Origin: Micromonospora rhizosphaerae
GTDB lineage: Bacteria; Actinomycetota; Actinomycetes; Mycobacteriales; Micromonosporaceae
NCBI RefSeq assembly: GCF_900091465.1
Contig: NZ_FMHV01000002.1
Location: forward strand, 5,456,001-5,520,000
Length of the DNA stretch: 64,000 bases
Direction of reading: 5' to 3'
The first letter of the stretch is position 1. Each line of letters opens with the position of its first letter. The notes under the pieces are model-generated. The model was given only the letters and a program-made list of their open reading frames with translations. It did not search any database and was not told the DNA's origin. Of this stretch, positions 44,498-53,770 are shown one piece after another. Made by a program: the position numbers and the translations under genes.

Positions 44498-45514
44498 TTA
44501 CTGGCTTGGGAGCGATCGCGGTAGCCCGAACGATGGGAGGACGCTGTTTTCAAAGCGGGTCATGGCGCAGATCCGGTCGCCGGTGAGGGTGAGGACGTAG
44601 AGGCCGATCCCGTGGCTGATTCCGTTGGCGGCGCGCAGGTAGGCGCCGAACGCCGGCTGACCGTTGGCTCGCGTGGGGACGAGGTCGAACCTGCGACCTG
44701 CGCGGAAGATGCTGGCGCAGAAGCGGGCCACGACGTCTCGGCCCTCGTACTCGAAGGGCATCGGTGGCATCGACACGAAGACGTCGTCGGTCAGAAGGGC
44801 CACCAGCGCGTCAAGATCGGCGGACTCCCACGCGCGGACGAACCTCGCCACGATCGCATCTTCAGAGGGTGAGTCGGAGGCGGGCGGCGGTTCTTGGTCG
44901 TCGGTCGTGGGCCGTCGGTGCTGCAGGCTGGCGCGCGCCCGTTTGAGGGCGCTTTTGACCGATTCGGCGCTCGAGTCGAGCATGTCGGCCACCTCGTTGG
45001 CGTGGAATCCGAGGACGTCGCGCAGGATGAGCACGGCGAGCTGGCGAGGCGGCAGGATCTGAAGGGCGGTCACGAAGGCCAGGGAGATGGCTTCGGTCTG
45101 CTCGTAGCGGGCCTCCGGGCCGGGCGGTGCGTCGATGGCACCCTCGAGCAGGGCGTCGGGATATGGTTCGAGCCAGACGACTTCGCCGAGCCCGGTTGGC
45201 TCGGGCGGTTCAACGTCGGGTATGTCCCACTGCTTGGCCGGGCGTCGGCTGGCCGCCCGGCGTGTGTTGAGGCACCGGTTGGTGGCGATCCGGTAGAGCC
45301 AGGTGCGCAGCGAGGCGCGTCCCTCGAACCGGCCGAGGCCTTGCCAGGCGGCCAGCAGCGTGTCTTGCAGGGCGTCCTCGGCGTCCTGGAACGATCCGAG
45401 CATCCGGTAGCAGTGCACCTGCAGCTCTCGGCGGTGCGGCTCGGTCAGCTCCCGGAACGCCTCGCCGTCCCCGGCCCGTGCCCTGGAGATCAGATCAGCG
45501 GCCACGTCCCCCAC
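44498..45514 (-). CDS. ECF sigma factor with SnoaL-like C-terminal domain (SigG-like)
   Basis: A 338-residue sigma factor. Region 2: HRRELQVHCYRMLGSFQDAE, WLYRIATNRCLNTRRAA; region 4: LQILPPRQLAVLILRDVLGF, ADMLDSSAESVKSALKRARA. After a Pro/Asp-rich linker a SnoaL_2-like domain follows (FVRAWESADLDALVALLTDD, GISHGIGLYVLTLTGDRICA), as in actinobacterial SigG/ECF56-type proteins where it may sense a ligand. It is divergent from a DHFR-like gene across a 147-base promoter region; such sigma factors often control a neighbouring small oxidoreductase. Confidence 0.9.
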   Translation of the reverse strand: MGDVAADLISRARAGDGEAFRELTEPHRRELQVHCYRMLGSFQDAEDALQDTLLAAWQGLGRFEGRASLRTWLYRIATNRCLNTRRAASRRPAKQWDIPDVEPPEPTGLGEVVWLEPYPDALLEGAIDAPPGPEARYEQTEAISLAFVTALQILPPRQLAVLILRDVLGFHANEVADMLDSSAESVKSALKRARASLQHRRPTTDDQEPPPASDSPSEDAIVARFVRAWESADLDALVALLTDDVFVSMPPMPFEYEGRDVVARFCASIFRAGRRFDLVPTRANGQPAFGAYLRAANGISHGIGLYVLTLTGDRICAMTRFENSVLPSFGLPRSLPSQ

Positions 45515-45661
45515 CCTCGGTCATCCTCTTCCCACGTCTTGTCGCACTTCTTGTATAGACACCGGCCAGGGGGCAAACGGGGCGGTTGGCGGGCGCCACT
45601 TTGCCGAGGTCGCGGTGTCGACATCAGTGGTAGCTGACCACGCCAACGAAGGAGAACCGAA

Positions 45662-46240
45662 ATGGGAAAGATCGTCATCAGCGAGAACGTCTCGCTCGAC
45701 GGAGTCATCCAGGACCCGACGGGTGAGGAGGGCTTCAGTCGCGGCGGCTGGTTCGGCCAGGTTGGGGACAAGGACCGCGAGGCGTGGGCCAAGGTCGAGC
45801 GCGACGAGGCGCTGGGCGCCGAGGCGCTGCTGCTGGGTCGACGGAGCTACGAGTGGTTCGCCGCGAGGTGGCCATCCCGGACTGGTGAGTGGGCGGATAG
45901 GTTGAACAGACTGCCCAAGTACGTCGTGTCCTCGACCCTCGAAGACCCCGACTGGAACAACTCGACCGTCCTGAAGGGCGACGTGGTGAACGAGGTCTCG
46001 AAGCTGAAACAGAGGGTAAACGGGGACATCGTCGTCTATGCCAGCGGCCAGCTCGTGCACACGCTGATCGAGCACGACCTCGTCAACGAGCTGCGGCTGA
46101 TGATCTACCCGTTCGTGCTCGGGGCCGGCAAGCGCCTCTTCGGCGAGACCAGTCACAAGAAACCCATGCGCCTGGTCGACACCCGCACCGTCGGTGACGG
46201 CCTCGCCTCCCTCACCTACCAGCCCATCCGAGACGCCTAG
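45662..46240 (+). CDS. dihydrofolate reductase/RibD C-terminal family protein
   Basis: A 192-residue protein: MGKIVISENVSLDGVIQDPT at the N-terminus, ALLLGRRSYEWFAARWPSRT, LPKYVVSSTLEDPDWNNSTV, DIVVYASGQLVHTLIEHDLV and LMIYPFVLGAGKRLFGE are the standard blocks of actinobacterial DHFR-like flavin/NADPH reductases of unknown substrate. ATG 45662 follows AGGAG. Divergent from the SigG-like gene, its likely regulator. Confidence 0.92.
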   Translation: MGKIVISENVSLDGVIQDPTGEEGFSRGGWFGQVGDKDREAWAKVERDEALGAEALLLGRRSYEWFAARWPSRTGEWADRLNRLPKYVVSSTLEDPDWNNSTVLKGDVVNEVSKLKQRVNGDIVVYASGQLVHTLIEHDLVNELRLMIYPFVLGAGKRLFGETSHKKPMRLVDTRTVGDGLASLTYQPIRDA

Positions 46241-46334
46241 TGACTAGCCACCGCTGTATCGACGTCGGCCGGCGAGCGCCTCCTTGGGTCACCGCACTCC
46301 GGGACGGTTTCCATGCCGCTGCCGTTGTCCAAGG

Positions 46335-46529
46335 TCACGTGTACGGATCTGCCGCTACCGCGCGCTGTAGCGCGGCGGCGTCCCAGCCCCCGACCGCGGC
46401 CAACTCCCACCTCATGAACGGCAGGAGCGCCAGAGCGACAACGAGCCCGATGGAGGCGACGATTCCGGTTCGCCGCAGGGCAGGGGCGTGCCAGCCCAGG
46501 CATCGGTGATACAACATCTCCGGGGGCAT
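46335..46529 (-). pseudogene. possible DUF1345 membrane protein N-terminal remnant
   Basis: From ATG 46529 the frame reads MPPEMLYHRCLGWHAPALRR, then IGLVVALALLPFMRWELAAV and GGWDAAALQRAVAADPYT. The hydrophobic helix followed by GWDAAAL matches the first helix of DUF1345 membrane proteins. The rest of that protein (three more helices) is not found downstream. Either a remnant or a short peptide. Confidence 0.35.
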
Positions 46530-46886
46530 GCCGGTCATCGTCCGAGTGTCTCCCACCGCATCGCATGGCGTGCTCATCGCCGCGCACAGCGCCCGTTGGT
46601 CACCTGGATGGCCCACCGATCTAGCAATCGGCATGCCTCTGCGCCCGTCGAGCTGTGCGACTCGACTGCATGCGAGCGAATGGAACGTCCGCAACTGCCG
46701 CGACCCGCGCGTCACCGAGCGTAACCAGCTGACTAGGCAAGGCGTCCGGACGTGTCGATGTGGGCGCATTCGTCGCTGGTCACCGCGACCAGCGCCGTGG
46801 CGGGCACTACGGGCCAGGCCTGCCGACCTGTCCTGGCCAGCCTCGGTGTCCAGCTCGGCAGTGAGGTCGGCAGGCGACGCCAGGGT

Positions 46887-46925
46887 CCCAGGCCCGAGCG
46901 GCGTCATGAGCCGCTCGGACCTGGG
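46887..46925. terminator. hairpin downstream of the S8 protease gene
   Basis: CCCAGG c CCGAGCGG loop CCGCTCGG a CCTGGG forms a 14-bp interrupted stem nine bases beyond the protease stop. A U-tract is lacking, as is usual in actinomycetes. It probably ends the minus-strand transcript. Confidence 0.6.
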
Positions 46926-46933
46926 TCGCGCGG

Positions 46934-49900
46934 TTATCGGTGCCGCACCTCATAGGCACGGTAGACGGTCTCCGTGACCTGGTTGCCGTCCTGGTCGGCC
47001 AGCGTGACGCGGAGCGCGACGTGCCCTGATGCGGACGGGTTGCGGACCATGACTTTGCCCAAGTTCCCCGCAGGCCCGGCGGTGACCGGCAGCGGCCGCC
47101 AGGTGCCGCCCTCGTCGAAGGACACCTCCGCCCGCTCCACCCGCGTGGCCCGGACGCCGCCGGTGGGCTGGCCGCCCACGCCGATTAGCACCGTGGTCGA
47201 CGACCCGCTGACGGCCCGGTTGTACTCGTCGAGGCCGACGGCCGCCAGGCGGGGCACGATGAGCGGATTGGCGACATCCGACTCGGTGCCCGCGGCGGTG
47301 AACCGCCACTCGGTGTCGATCCTGTTCGACAGGGCCGAGAACGGCACGTCGCGGCTGACGCTCGCCCGCAGGGTGTACGTCGACTCCTGGGCCGGCAGCC
47401 CGTAGACGTAGCCCCACTGACTGGCCGGCCACTGGGTGATCTGCTGTCCGTCCCGACTGAGGGTGAGCGTGCCGGACGCGGGGCTGTAGCCGAAGGTGTG
47501 CGGCTCGGCGTCGACGAACCAGGGGATGCTCGGAATCGACATGAAGTCCTCCCGGCGCATCCCGGTCGTGGCGTCCAAGTTCGGCCCGAGGATCGCGTTG
47601 TTCCAGGTTTGCCCGCTCTCCTGGGCCAGGCTGACCGCCTTCGCCGGCGCGAAGATCCAGTTGTCCCCGATCCGGATGTCGCTCTCGTACCTGCCCGGCG
47701 AGCGGTACTCAGTCACGGTCGACGGATAGTTGACGGGGCCCTCGAAGGACAGTGTGGGCAGCCCGCCGTCGCTGACCATGCCGACCGAGGCGAATCCGCT
47801 GGAGGCGACGCCGGGTGCCTTGAAGTTCATGACGACTCGGGCGAGTTCCTCCTTGGCCAGGGTCCGCACCGGGTCGGTCGGGATGCCCTCGCGGACGTCG
47901 GCGACGCGGTAGTAGTACGGGCTCGGCGACTGCGCCGTCGATCCCTTCTTGTCGAAGACCGCCCGCGCGTTGTACATGACGGCAGGGTCGTCCAGCGGAA
48001 GCACGTAGTTGGCGCCCTCCAGGCCGAAGGCGCCGCCGTGCGCCAGACGCTTGCCCGCCACGGCGAGGGTGAGGTCCACGGACGTCACGACATGCTCGGC
48101 CGATCGGTCTGAGACATCGAGCCTGACCTGCTTACCGAGGCGGGCGTCGATGGTCACTGGCAGGACCGTCGTCTCGTCGGTGACGGTGATCGGCACGATC
48201 CCATAGGTGAAGGTGATGTCCTCCGGCCCACCCGGGTACACGCTCGTCAGCAGGTAGTGCCGGCCGGCGGGCAGCAGCGCCCGCGCCGCGCCCCCGACGA
48301 CGGTCAACCAGGTCAACTCGCCGGTGGCGCCGTTCACCACGGCGACACCGCCGTCAGCGGGTTCACCGAGCCGGTTGATCAGGTTCACGGAGACGTCGTA
48401 GCGCGCCTCCTGGTGGTACGTCAGGGCGGTCTGCGCCACCTGGGTCCCCTCGATGGTGGCAGTGAGGGCGCCCAGGTGGTAGTCCTCGGTCTCACCCTGG
48501 CTGCCGACGGTGACCGTGACCGAGGCGCTGTCGCCGGCCGGCACCTCCAGCCGCGAGGTGCTCAGCGTGACCAGCGCGGTCGGTACCGAGGACACGGCCA
48601 GGTCGAGCACGACGGGCGCGGTCCCGTCGTTGCGGTAGCTGACCGTACGGGTGAGGGGGGCCGCCGGACGGGGCCACGGCTGGTTGACGTTGATGGCACC
48701 GACGCTCGGGGTGACCTGAGCGGCGATCGCCCGCGCGACGTCCACCCGGCCAGTCCCGTACCTGGTCGACGGCGTACCCGCCCAAGGGACCTTGGCCGCG
48801 GTGCTCATCAGGGCCGCCTTGAGCTGCTGACCGGTCCAGTCGGGGTGCTGCTGGGCCAGGATCGCCGCTGCCCCGGCGACGTGCGGGGTGGCCATCGAGG
48901 TGCCGCTGAGGGTCCCGTAGCCGCCGCCGGGGACCGCCGCGGTGATGTTCACGCCCGGGGCGCTGATCTCCGGCTTGAGCGCGGAGTCACCGCCGCGGGG
49001 ACCGCAACTGGAGAAGCTGGCGACGTAGTCGTTCTGGGCGACCGCGGCCACGCTCAGCGCTGTGTCGGCAGTGCTCGGTGAGCCGACCGGGTGGACGCCG
49101 TACCCGCAGCCGCCGTTGCCCGCCGCGATGACGAAGAGCGCCCCGGTCTGGGCCGACAGGTCGTTCACCGCGGCCTCAAGCGGATCGACACCGGGCGTGT
49201 CGACGCCGCCGAGGCTCATGTTGATGACCTTGGCATGCACCTCGGTGGCTGCCCACTGCATCCCGGCGAGAATCGCCGACCAGGGGCAGCCGTCCTCGCT
49301 GCAGACCTTGCCCTCGGCCAGCTTCGCGCCGGGCGCCACACCCTTGCGCAGCCCGTCGGAGGCGGCGCCACTGCCAGCGATGGTCGAGGAGACGTGGGTG
49401 CCGTGTCCGACGTGGTCGTCCATGGTGCCCTCGCCGACGAAGTCGGCGGACGCGACGACCGCGTCCGTGAGGTCGGGGTGGTCGAGGTCGTAGCCGGTGT
49501 CGAGGACCGCGACGGTGACGCCGGAGCCGGTGAGTCCCGCCTGCCATGCGGTGGGGGCGCCGATCTGCGGCACGCTGTGGTCCAGCGAGACTCTCATCTT
49601 GCGGTCCAGCCAGAGCTTGCCGAGGTCGCCGCGCAACCGGTGGGCGGACTTCTCGCCGCCGGTGACCGCACGCCACATGCGGCCGGTGTTCGTCGGCGTC
49701 ACCCGCACCGCGTTCAACCCGAGTCGGGGCAGGGTGCGGGTGGTCCGGGCGGTGTCGGCGAGCAGGGCTCGCACCTGGTCGGACCGCGCCGCCGTGGTCG
49801 CCTTGCCGTACTGAGCGAGAAGTGGCAGGTCGCCGCCGACGGTGGAGGCGTTGTCGATCAGCGCGCCCAGGTCGAACAGCTGGGGGTCCAGGTGGTCGGT

Positions 49901-50242
49901 AGCGAGCAGAGTCAGCGCGTCGGAGGGGATGACGGAGACGGAGCCGTCGCCGGAGGACCGGGTCAGGAACGTGATGTCCTGGCGTCCGGGGCCGGGGGTG
50001 ACGCGGTACGAGGTGATGCCCCTCCGCCCGCGGGTGACCGCCACCGTATCTCCGGTGACCAGGGCGACCGCGTGGTGTTCGAGGCGTTGCCGCGCAGGGT
50101 CGGACGCGGTGGCCGGCTGCGGTGAGGCGAGCGCCGATGATGGGGGCACGGCGGCCAGAGCGGCTATCCCTACCACCGCAAGGGCACCGGCTGCCGCCCT
50201 ACGGACGGCGTGCCGGGGTAACCGGAGAAGATGCACAGACAT
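46934..50242 (-). CDS. large secreted subtilisin-like (S8) serine protease
   Basis: A 1102-residue protein. N-terminal signal peptide (MSVHLLRLPRHAVRRAAAGA... SSALASP), a prodomain, then the catalytic domain: Asp248 in TVAVLDTGYDLDHPDL, His280 in DHVGHGTHVSSTIAG and the Ser in TLSGTSMATPHVAGAAAIL, with the Asn oxyanion segment FVIAAGNGGCGYGVHPVGSP. The C-terminal half is a long beta-rich region of unrecognised modules, common in actinomycete extracellular subtilases. ATG 50242 has AGAAGAGG upstream. Role: extracellular protein breakdown. Confidence 0.93.
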   Translation of the reverse strand: MSVHLLRLPRHAVRRAAAGALAVVGIAALAAVPPSSALASPQPATASDPARQRLEHHAVALVTGDTVAVTRGRRGITSYRVTPGPGRQDITFLTRSSGDGSVSVIPSDALTLLATDHLDPQLFDLGALIDNASTVGGDLPLLAQYGKATTAARSDQVRALLADTARTTRTLPRLGLNAVRVTPTNTGRMWRAVTGGEKSAHRLRGDLGKLWLDRKMRVSLDHSVPQIGAPTAWQAGLTGSGVTVAVLDTGYDLDHPDLTDAVVASADFVGEGTMDDHVGHGTHVSSTIAGSGAASDGLRKGVAPGAKLAEGKVCSEDGCPWSAILAGMQWAATEVHAKVINMSLGGVDTPGVDPLEAAVNDLSAQTGALFVIAAGNGGCGYGVHPVGSPSTADTALSVAAVAQNDYVASFSSCGPRGGDSALKPEISAPGVNITAAVPGGGYGTLSGTSMATPHVAGAAAILAQQHPDWTGQQLKAALMSTAAKVPWAGTPSTRYGTGRVDVARAIAAQVTPSVGAINVNQPWPRPAAPLTRTVSYRNDGTAPVVLDLAVSSVPTALVTLSTSRLEVPAGDSASVTVTVGSQGETEDYHLGALTATIEGTQVAQTALTYHQEARYDVSVNLINRLGEPADGGVAVVNGATGELTWLTVVGGAARALLPAGRHYLLTSVYPGGPEDITFTYGIVPITVTDETTVLPVTIDARLGKQVRLDVSDRSAEHVVTSVDLTLAVAGKRLAHGGAFGLEGANYVLPLDDPAVMYNARAVFDKKGSTAQSPSPYYYRVADVREGIPTDPVRTLAKEELARVVMNFKAPGVASSGFASVGMVSDGGLPTLSFEGPVNYPSTVTEYRSPGRYESDIRIGDNWIFAPAKAVSLAQESGQTWNNAILGPNLDATTGMRREDFMSIPSIPWFVDAEPHTFGYSPASGTLTLSRDGQQITQWPASQWGYVYGLPAQESTYTLRASVSRDVPFSALSNRIDTEWRFTAAGTESDVANPLIVPRLAAVGLDEYNRAVSGSSTTVLIGVGGQPTGGVRATRVERAEVSFDEGGTWRPLPVTAGPAGNLGKVMVRNPSASGHVALRVTLADQDGNQVTETVYRAYEVRHR

Positions 50243-50584
50243 CGACCCTCTTCTTGAGCTGACTATTCGGGCCATCGTGGAGATGAGCTCGGCAGAGTGT
50301 CACACTTGGCACCACCCGGGGCTAGATCACTTTGCGGCGTAGATGCGCCCTGGCACAGGTGCGCCACCCTGGTTCGGTTGCACCGCACGCATGTCTGCGG
50401 CGTTTGCCGCCACCGCCATGGCGATCTGACCTCGGACCGATACAGGTTCAACGCGTTCGACGATCCAGTAAACGCAACGCCGCCCGTGTCAGACCCCGCG
50501 CTACCGCCCAACGCCAGGTCACCGTCGAGCGCTGATGCTGCTAACCGCACCTCATGGGCAGACACCCGCATTGGCCCTCGTCCA
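50243..50584. other. gap without a supported gene
   Basis: About 340 bases between the protease start and the SDR stop. Frames present are antisense-like. It probably holds the protease promoter, but no clear -10/-35 or operator is recognised. Confidence 0.35.
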
Positions 50585-51334
50585 TCACCTCGGGAGGCGT
50601 AGTCCGTGCATGCCGCCGTCCACGGCCAACGCGGAGCCGGTCGTGGCAGCGGCCGCCGGCGACGCCAGGTAGTGCACCGCGTCGGCCACCTCCTCAGCCG
50701 TGACAAGCCGGCCCGTCGGCTGCCGCGCCTCCAGCCGGCGCCGCTCCCCGTCCGGGTCCGCGGACGTGGCGAGCAGCCGGGCGACCCACGGGGTGTCGAC
50801 AGTGCCGGGGCACACACAGTTGACGCGGATGCCGTCGGCCACCAGGTCGGCGGCCATGGCCAGCGTCATGGCGTGTACGGCGCCCTTGGTCGCCGAGTAC
50901 AGGACCCGGTTGGGCAAGCCAGCGAAGGCGACGACCGACGAGATGTTCACGATGGCCGCGTGGGCAGAGTTGCGCAGGTACGGCAGGGCCGCCCGACTGA
51001 CCCGAGCGACCCCGACGATGTTGACATCGAGCACCCGGTGCCATTCGGCGTCGTCGTTGGCGTCGACCCCTCCGACGGCGCTGACGCCCGCGTTATTGAC
51101 CACGATGTCCACCCCGCCGAACGCGGCGGCGACCAAATCCAGCGCCGCCTCGACGGACGTGGCGTCGGCCACGTCGGCGTGCACGGGCAGCACCCGGTCG
51201 TCGGTCCGGTCGCCCGCGGTCACGTCCAGCGCGGCCACCCGCGCGCCGGCATCCACGAACCGACGCACGCATGCGGCGCCGATGCCCGATGCGCCGCCGG
51301 TAACAACCGCCACCAGACCATGCATTGTGCTCAC
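50585..51334 (-). CDS. short-chain dehydrogenase, last gene of the sugar cluster
   Basis: A 249-residue SDR: TGGASGIGAACVRRF cofactor loop, NNAGVSA, catalytic Ser in NISSVVAF, Tyr-Lys in YSATKGAVHAM, and GTVDTPW for the cofactor tail. In L-fucose-type oxidative pathways an SDR next to FAH hydrolase and fuconate dehydratase is the 2-keto-3-deoxy-L-fuconate dehydrogenase, producing the 2,4-diketo acid cleaved by the hydrolase. That role is inferred from cluster position. GTG 51334 or ATG 51325 starts. Confidence 0.85.
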   Translation of the reverse strand: MSTMHGLVAVVTGGASGIGAACVRRFVDAGARVAALDVTAGDRTDDRVLPVHADVADATSVEAALDLVAAAFGGVDIVVNNAGVSAVGGVDANDDAEWHRVLDVNIVGVARVSRAALPYLRNSAHAAIVNISSVVAFAGLPNRVLYSATKGAVHAMTLAMAADLVADGIRVNCVCPGTVDTPWVARLLATSADPDGERRRLEARQPTGRLVTAEEVADAVHYLASPAAAATTGSALAVDGGMHGLRLPR

Positions 51335-51370
51335 CTAATGGCTCCCATCGTTGGTAAGGCGAGGTAACGG

Positions 51371-51790
51371 TCATCGCCACGCGGCGTCATATGGATCTCG
51401 GAAGCGGTCGAACCTCTCGGCGCCGATCCCGGCGGAGTACCGGTAGCGGTCGGCGCGACGTAGTGGCCGTCGCGGATCACCACCGGGTCGACGAAAGGTT
51501 TCGCAGGCGCTCGATGTACCTGCGCAGCCCGACGCCCGCCAGCAGCCTGTCGTCCGGGCTGGTCGGCTCCTCGCTCCACCACCGTCGTCCAGGCGAGGAC
51601 GCGCAGCCATTCCACCGCGCGGACCGACGTGCCAGCGCTGGTCGGTGTCCACGCCGATGCGCGCGTGCCGGACCATTCCGTCCCGGGCGCCGCGCATCCA
51701 ACGCCCATCCTCGGCCAGGTTGGCGCCCACCTTGAGCTTGCCGTCCGCGACCGCGCGCCGGAGCCGGATGAGCTTCCGGGGCCGGGTTCC
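51371..51790 (-). pseudogene. L-fuconate dehydratase-like (enolase superfamily) remnant
   Basis: The upstream part reads RKLIRLRRAVADGKLKVGAN, LAEDGRWMRGARDGM and VDTDQRW; the frame then shifts (EEPTSPDDRLLAGVGL in another frame), and after an internal deletion of several hundred bases the C-terminal motif FVDPVVIRDGHYVAPTA resumes and ends DRFRDPYDAAWR. These are segments of L-fuconate dehydratases. The metal-binding Glu/Asp core is partly lost. It lies between the FAH hydrolase and the last SDR, the usual place in fucose clusters. Confidence 0.8.
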
Positions 51791-51866
51791 TCGCGTCTGA
51801 CCCGTGGACCTCTGCGGAGGCCAGGTAACGTAGGCGACGAGGTGGATCGTGGCGAGCTCATCGTGC

Positions 51867-52718
51867 TCACGCCTGCCGGCAGGTGTTGCGTTGCCGGCCT
51901 AGGCCGGCCACCTCGACCTCTACGACATCACCCGGGCGTAAGTAGCCGAAGCGGCCCGACAGCGCCACCCCCTGCGGCGTCCCGGTGTTGATCACATCGC
52001 CTGGCTCCAGCACGGTGAACTGGGACAGGTGCCACACCAGGTGCGCCACCTCGAACACCATGTCCTTGGTGGAGGAATCCTGGCGCGGCTCGCCGTTGAC
52101 CCAGCTGCGCAGCGGAAGGTCCTGCGGGTCGCCGACCTCATCGGGGGTGACCAGCCACGGTCCGAGCGGGTTGAACGTCTCGCAGCTCTTGCCCTTGGAC
52201 CATTGCCCGCCGGAGCGGTCAAGCTGGAACTCCCGCTCGGACAAGTCGTTCGATGTGGCATACCCGGCCACGCAGGTCAGCGCATCATCGGGGGTGTCGA
52301 GATAGCGGGCGCGAGCACCGATCACAACGGCCAGCTCCACCTCCCAGTCGGTTCGCGTCGAACCGCGCGGGATCACCACGTCGTCGTACGGCCCCACAAG
52401 GGTGTTGGGTGCCTTGTAGAAGATGACCGGTTCGGCCGGAGGGGCGGCGCCAGACTCGGCCGCGTGCGCGGCGTAGTTCATACCGATGCACAGCACGACG
52501 CCCGGCCGCGCCACCGGGGCGCCGACGCGCAGGCCGGAGACGTCCACCTCCGGCAGCCGGCCCGACTGGTAGGCGGCGCGGACCCGCGCCACACCGCCCG
52601 TGGCGAAGAATTTGCTGTCCAGGTCCGCCGTAACCGGCGTCAGGTCATGGTGCCGGCCGTCATCTCCGACGAGCACCGGGTGTTCGTGGCCGGCCGGGCC
52701 CACCCGCATCAGCTTCAT
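51867..52718 (-). CDS. FAH-family hydrolase (2,4-diketo-3-deoxy-sugar acid hydrolase-like)
   Basis: A 283-residue fumarylacetoacetate hydrolase-fold protein: VVLCIGMNYAAHAAESGA, DWEVELAVVIGARARY (metal Glu residues), SNDLSEREFQ, GKSCETFNPLGPWLVTPDEV and GDVINTGTPQGVALSG. In oxidative fucose/rhamnose/arabinose pathways it splits a 2,4-diketo-3-deoxy acid into pyruvate and a short acid. ATG 52718 overlaps the stop of the upstream mannonate-dehydratase-like gene by one base and has AGGAG ahead. Substrate by context. Confidence 0.88.
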   Translation of the reverse strand: MKLMRVGPAGHEHPVLVGDDGRHHDLTPVTADLDSKFFATGGVARVRAAYQSGRLPEVDVSGLRVGAPVARPGVVLCIGMNYAAHAAESGAAPPAEPVIFYKAPNTLVGPYDDVVIPRGSTRTDWEVELAVVIGARARYLDTPDDALTCVAGYATSNDLSEREFQLDRSGGQWSKGKSCETFNPLGPWLVTPDEVGDPQDLPLRSWVNGEPRQDSSTKDMVFEVAHLVWHLSQFTVLEPGDVINTGTPQGVALSGRFGYLRPGDVVEVEVAGLGRQRNTCRQA

Positions 52719-53770
52719 CAGCTCTCCTGTCCGGCGGGTAGCCGTCCGCAAGCCGTGAGGATGCCCTGAAGGTAGCCAATCGCGTGGGCGCGCCCGCGGC
52801 TGCAATAGGCGGCGGACGAGGTGTCGCCCCACGTGTCGAGATCGTCGGTCATAGCCGGGGTATGGTCGTCGATGATGAAGCCGTCGAAGCCGACCGACGC
52901 GAGCCGGGCCATCACGGCGGCCGGGTCGAGGTTCCCCTCGCCGAGGAAACACTCCGTGAATGCGGGCACGGTGCCGTTCACGTCGCGGAAGTGGACGTAG
53001 CTGATCGCGTTCGCACGACCGAAGTAGTCGATCACCTCGTCGACGCTGCGGTGTCCGTCCATCTCGGACACCGTGCCGAGGCAGAGGTTGAGGCCCCACG
53101 CCGGGCTGCCGTTGGCCCGCCGGTGACCCTCCTCGAGGGCGGCCGGGGTGGTGAAGATGCGCGCGGCGCCGCCGAGCGGGGCGTCGACCGGCGGGTCGTC
53201 GGGGTGCAGGGCGAGTCGGACGCCGGCCTCTTCGGCGACTGGTAGCACGGCATCGAGGAAGTACTGGTAGTTGGCCCACATCTGCTCGGCGGTGATCGGC
53301 GGTTCGATCGGTTCGCTGGGTGTCAGCTTGTAGCTGGCCAGGGCGTTGCCGGCGCCAACGTCGGCGAGGTCGAACGCGGTGACGCGGGCGCCGCCCCGGC
53401 CGGCGGCACGCATGTCGGTGCGCCACACGTAGGTCGTGATGAAGTGGTAGCCGAGCAGGAAGATCCCGGCCCGGGCCAGGTTACGGATCGTGCGCTGGTA
53501 GTTTTCGATCTGCTCGTCCCGCCCGGCCGCGCCGCGCTGGATCTTGTCAAAGAGGGCTGCCGGAACGTTCTCCAGCCCTTCGATGGTCAGGCCGTCGCGT
53601 GCGCAGCGGTCCTGCAGCGCCCGCAGGTCTGGGTATGTCCAGTAGCCGGCGTCACTCGGGAGGTTGCTGGGGGCGTGCAGTTGCACGCTGGTCAAACCGA
53701 GCTGTCGGGCGAACGCCGCGGTCCGGTCGTCGTAGGTGTCGATGTGGCCGAGGGCGATGCGCATGCTCAT
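52718..53770 (-). CDS. mannonate dehydratase-like (UxuA-family) TIM-barrel protein
   Basis: A 350-residue protein: MSMRIALGHIDTYDD, ENVPAALFDKI, ENYQRTIRNLARAGIFLLGY, VAEEAGVRLALHPDDPPVDA, VIDYFGRANAISYVHFRDVN and FDGFIIDDHTPAM. The HPDDPP and HFRDV motifs are those of UxuA-type mannonate dehydratases, which turn D-mannonate into 2-keto-3-deoxygluconate. The protein is shorter than classical UxuA and lacks the insert after the first barrel helix. ATG overlaps the lactonase stop (ATGA). Here it may act on mannonate or another 6-carbon acid. Confidence 0.85.
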   Translation of the reverse strand: MSMRIALGHIDTYDDRTAAFARQLGLTSVQLHAPSNLPSDAGYWTYPDLRALQDRCARDGLTIEGLENVPAALFDKIQRGAAGRDEQIENYQRTIRNLARAGIFLLGYHFITTYVWRTDMRAAGRGGARVTAFDLADVGAGNALASYKLTPSEPIEPPITAEQMWANYQYFLDAVLPVAEEAGVRLALHPDDPPVDAPLGGAARIFTTPAALEEGHRRANGSPAWGLNLCLGTVSEMDGHRSVDEVIDYFGRANAISYVHFRDVNGTVPAFTECFLGEGNLDPAAVMARLASVGFDGFIIDDHTPAMTDDLDTWGDTSSAAYCSRGRAHAIGYLQGILTACGRLPAGQES

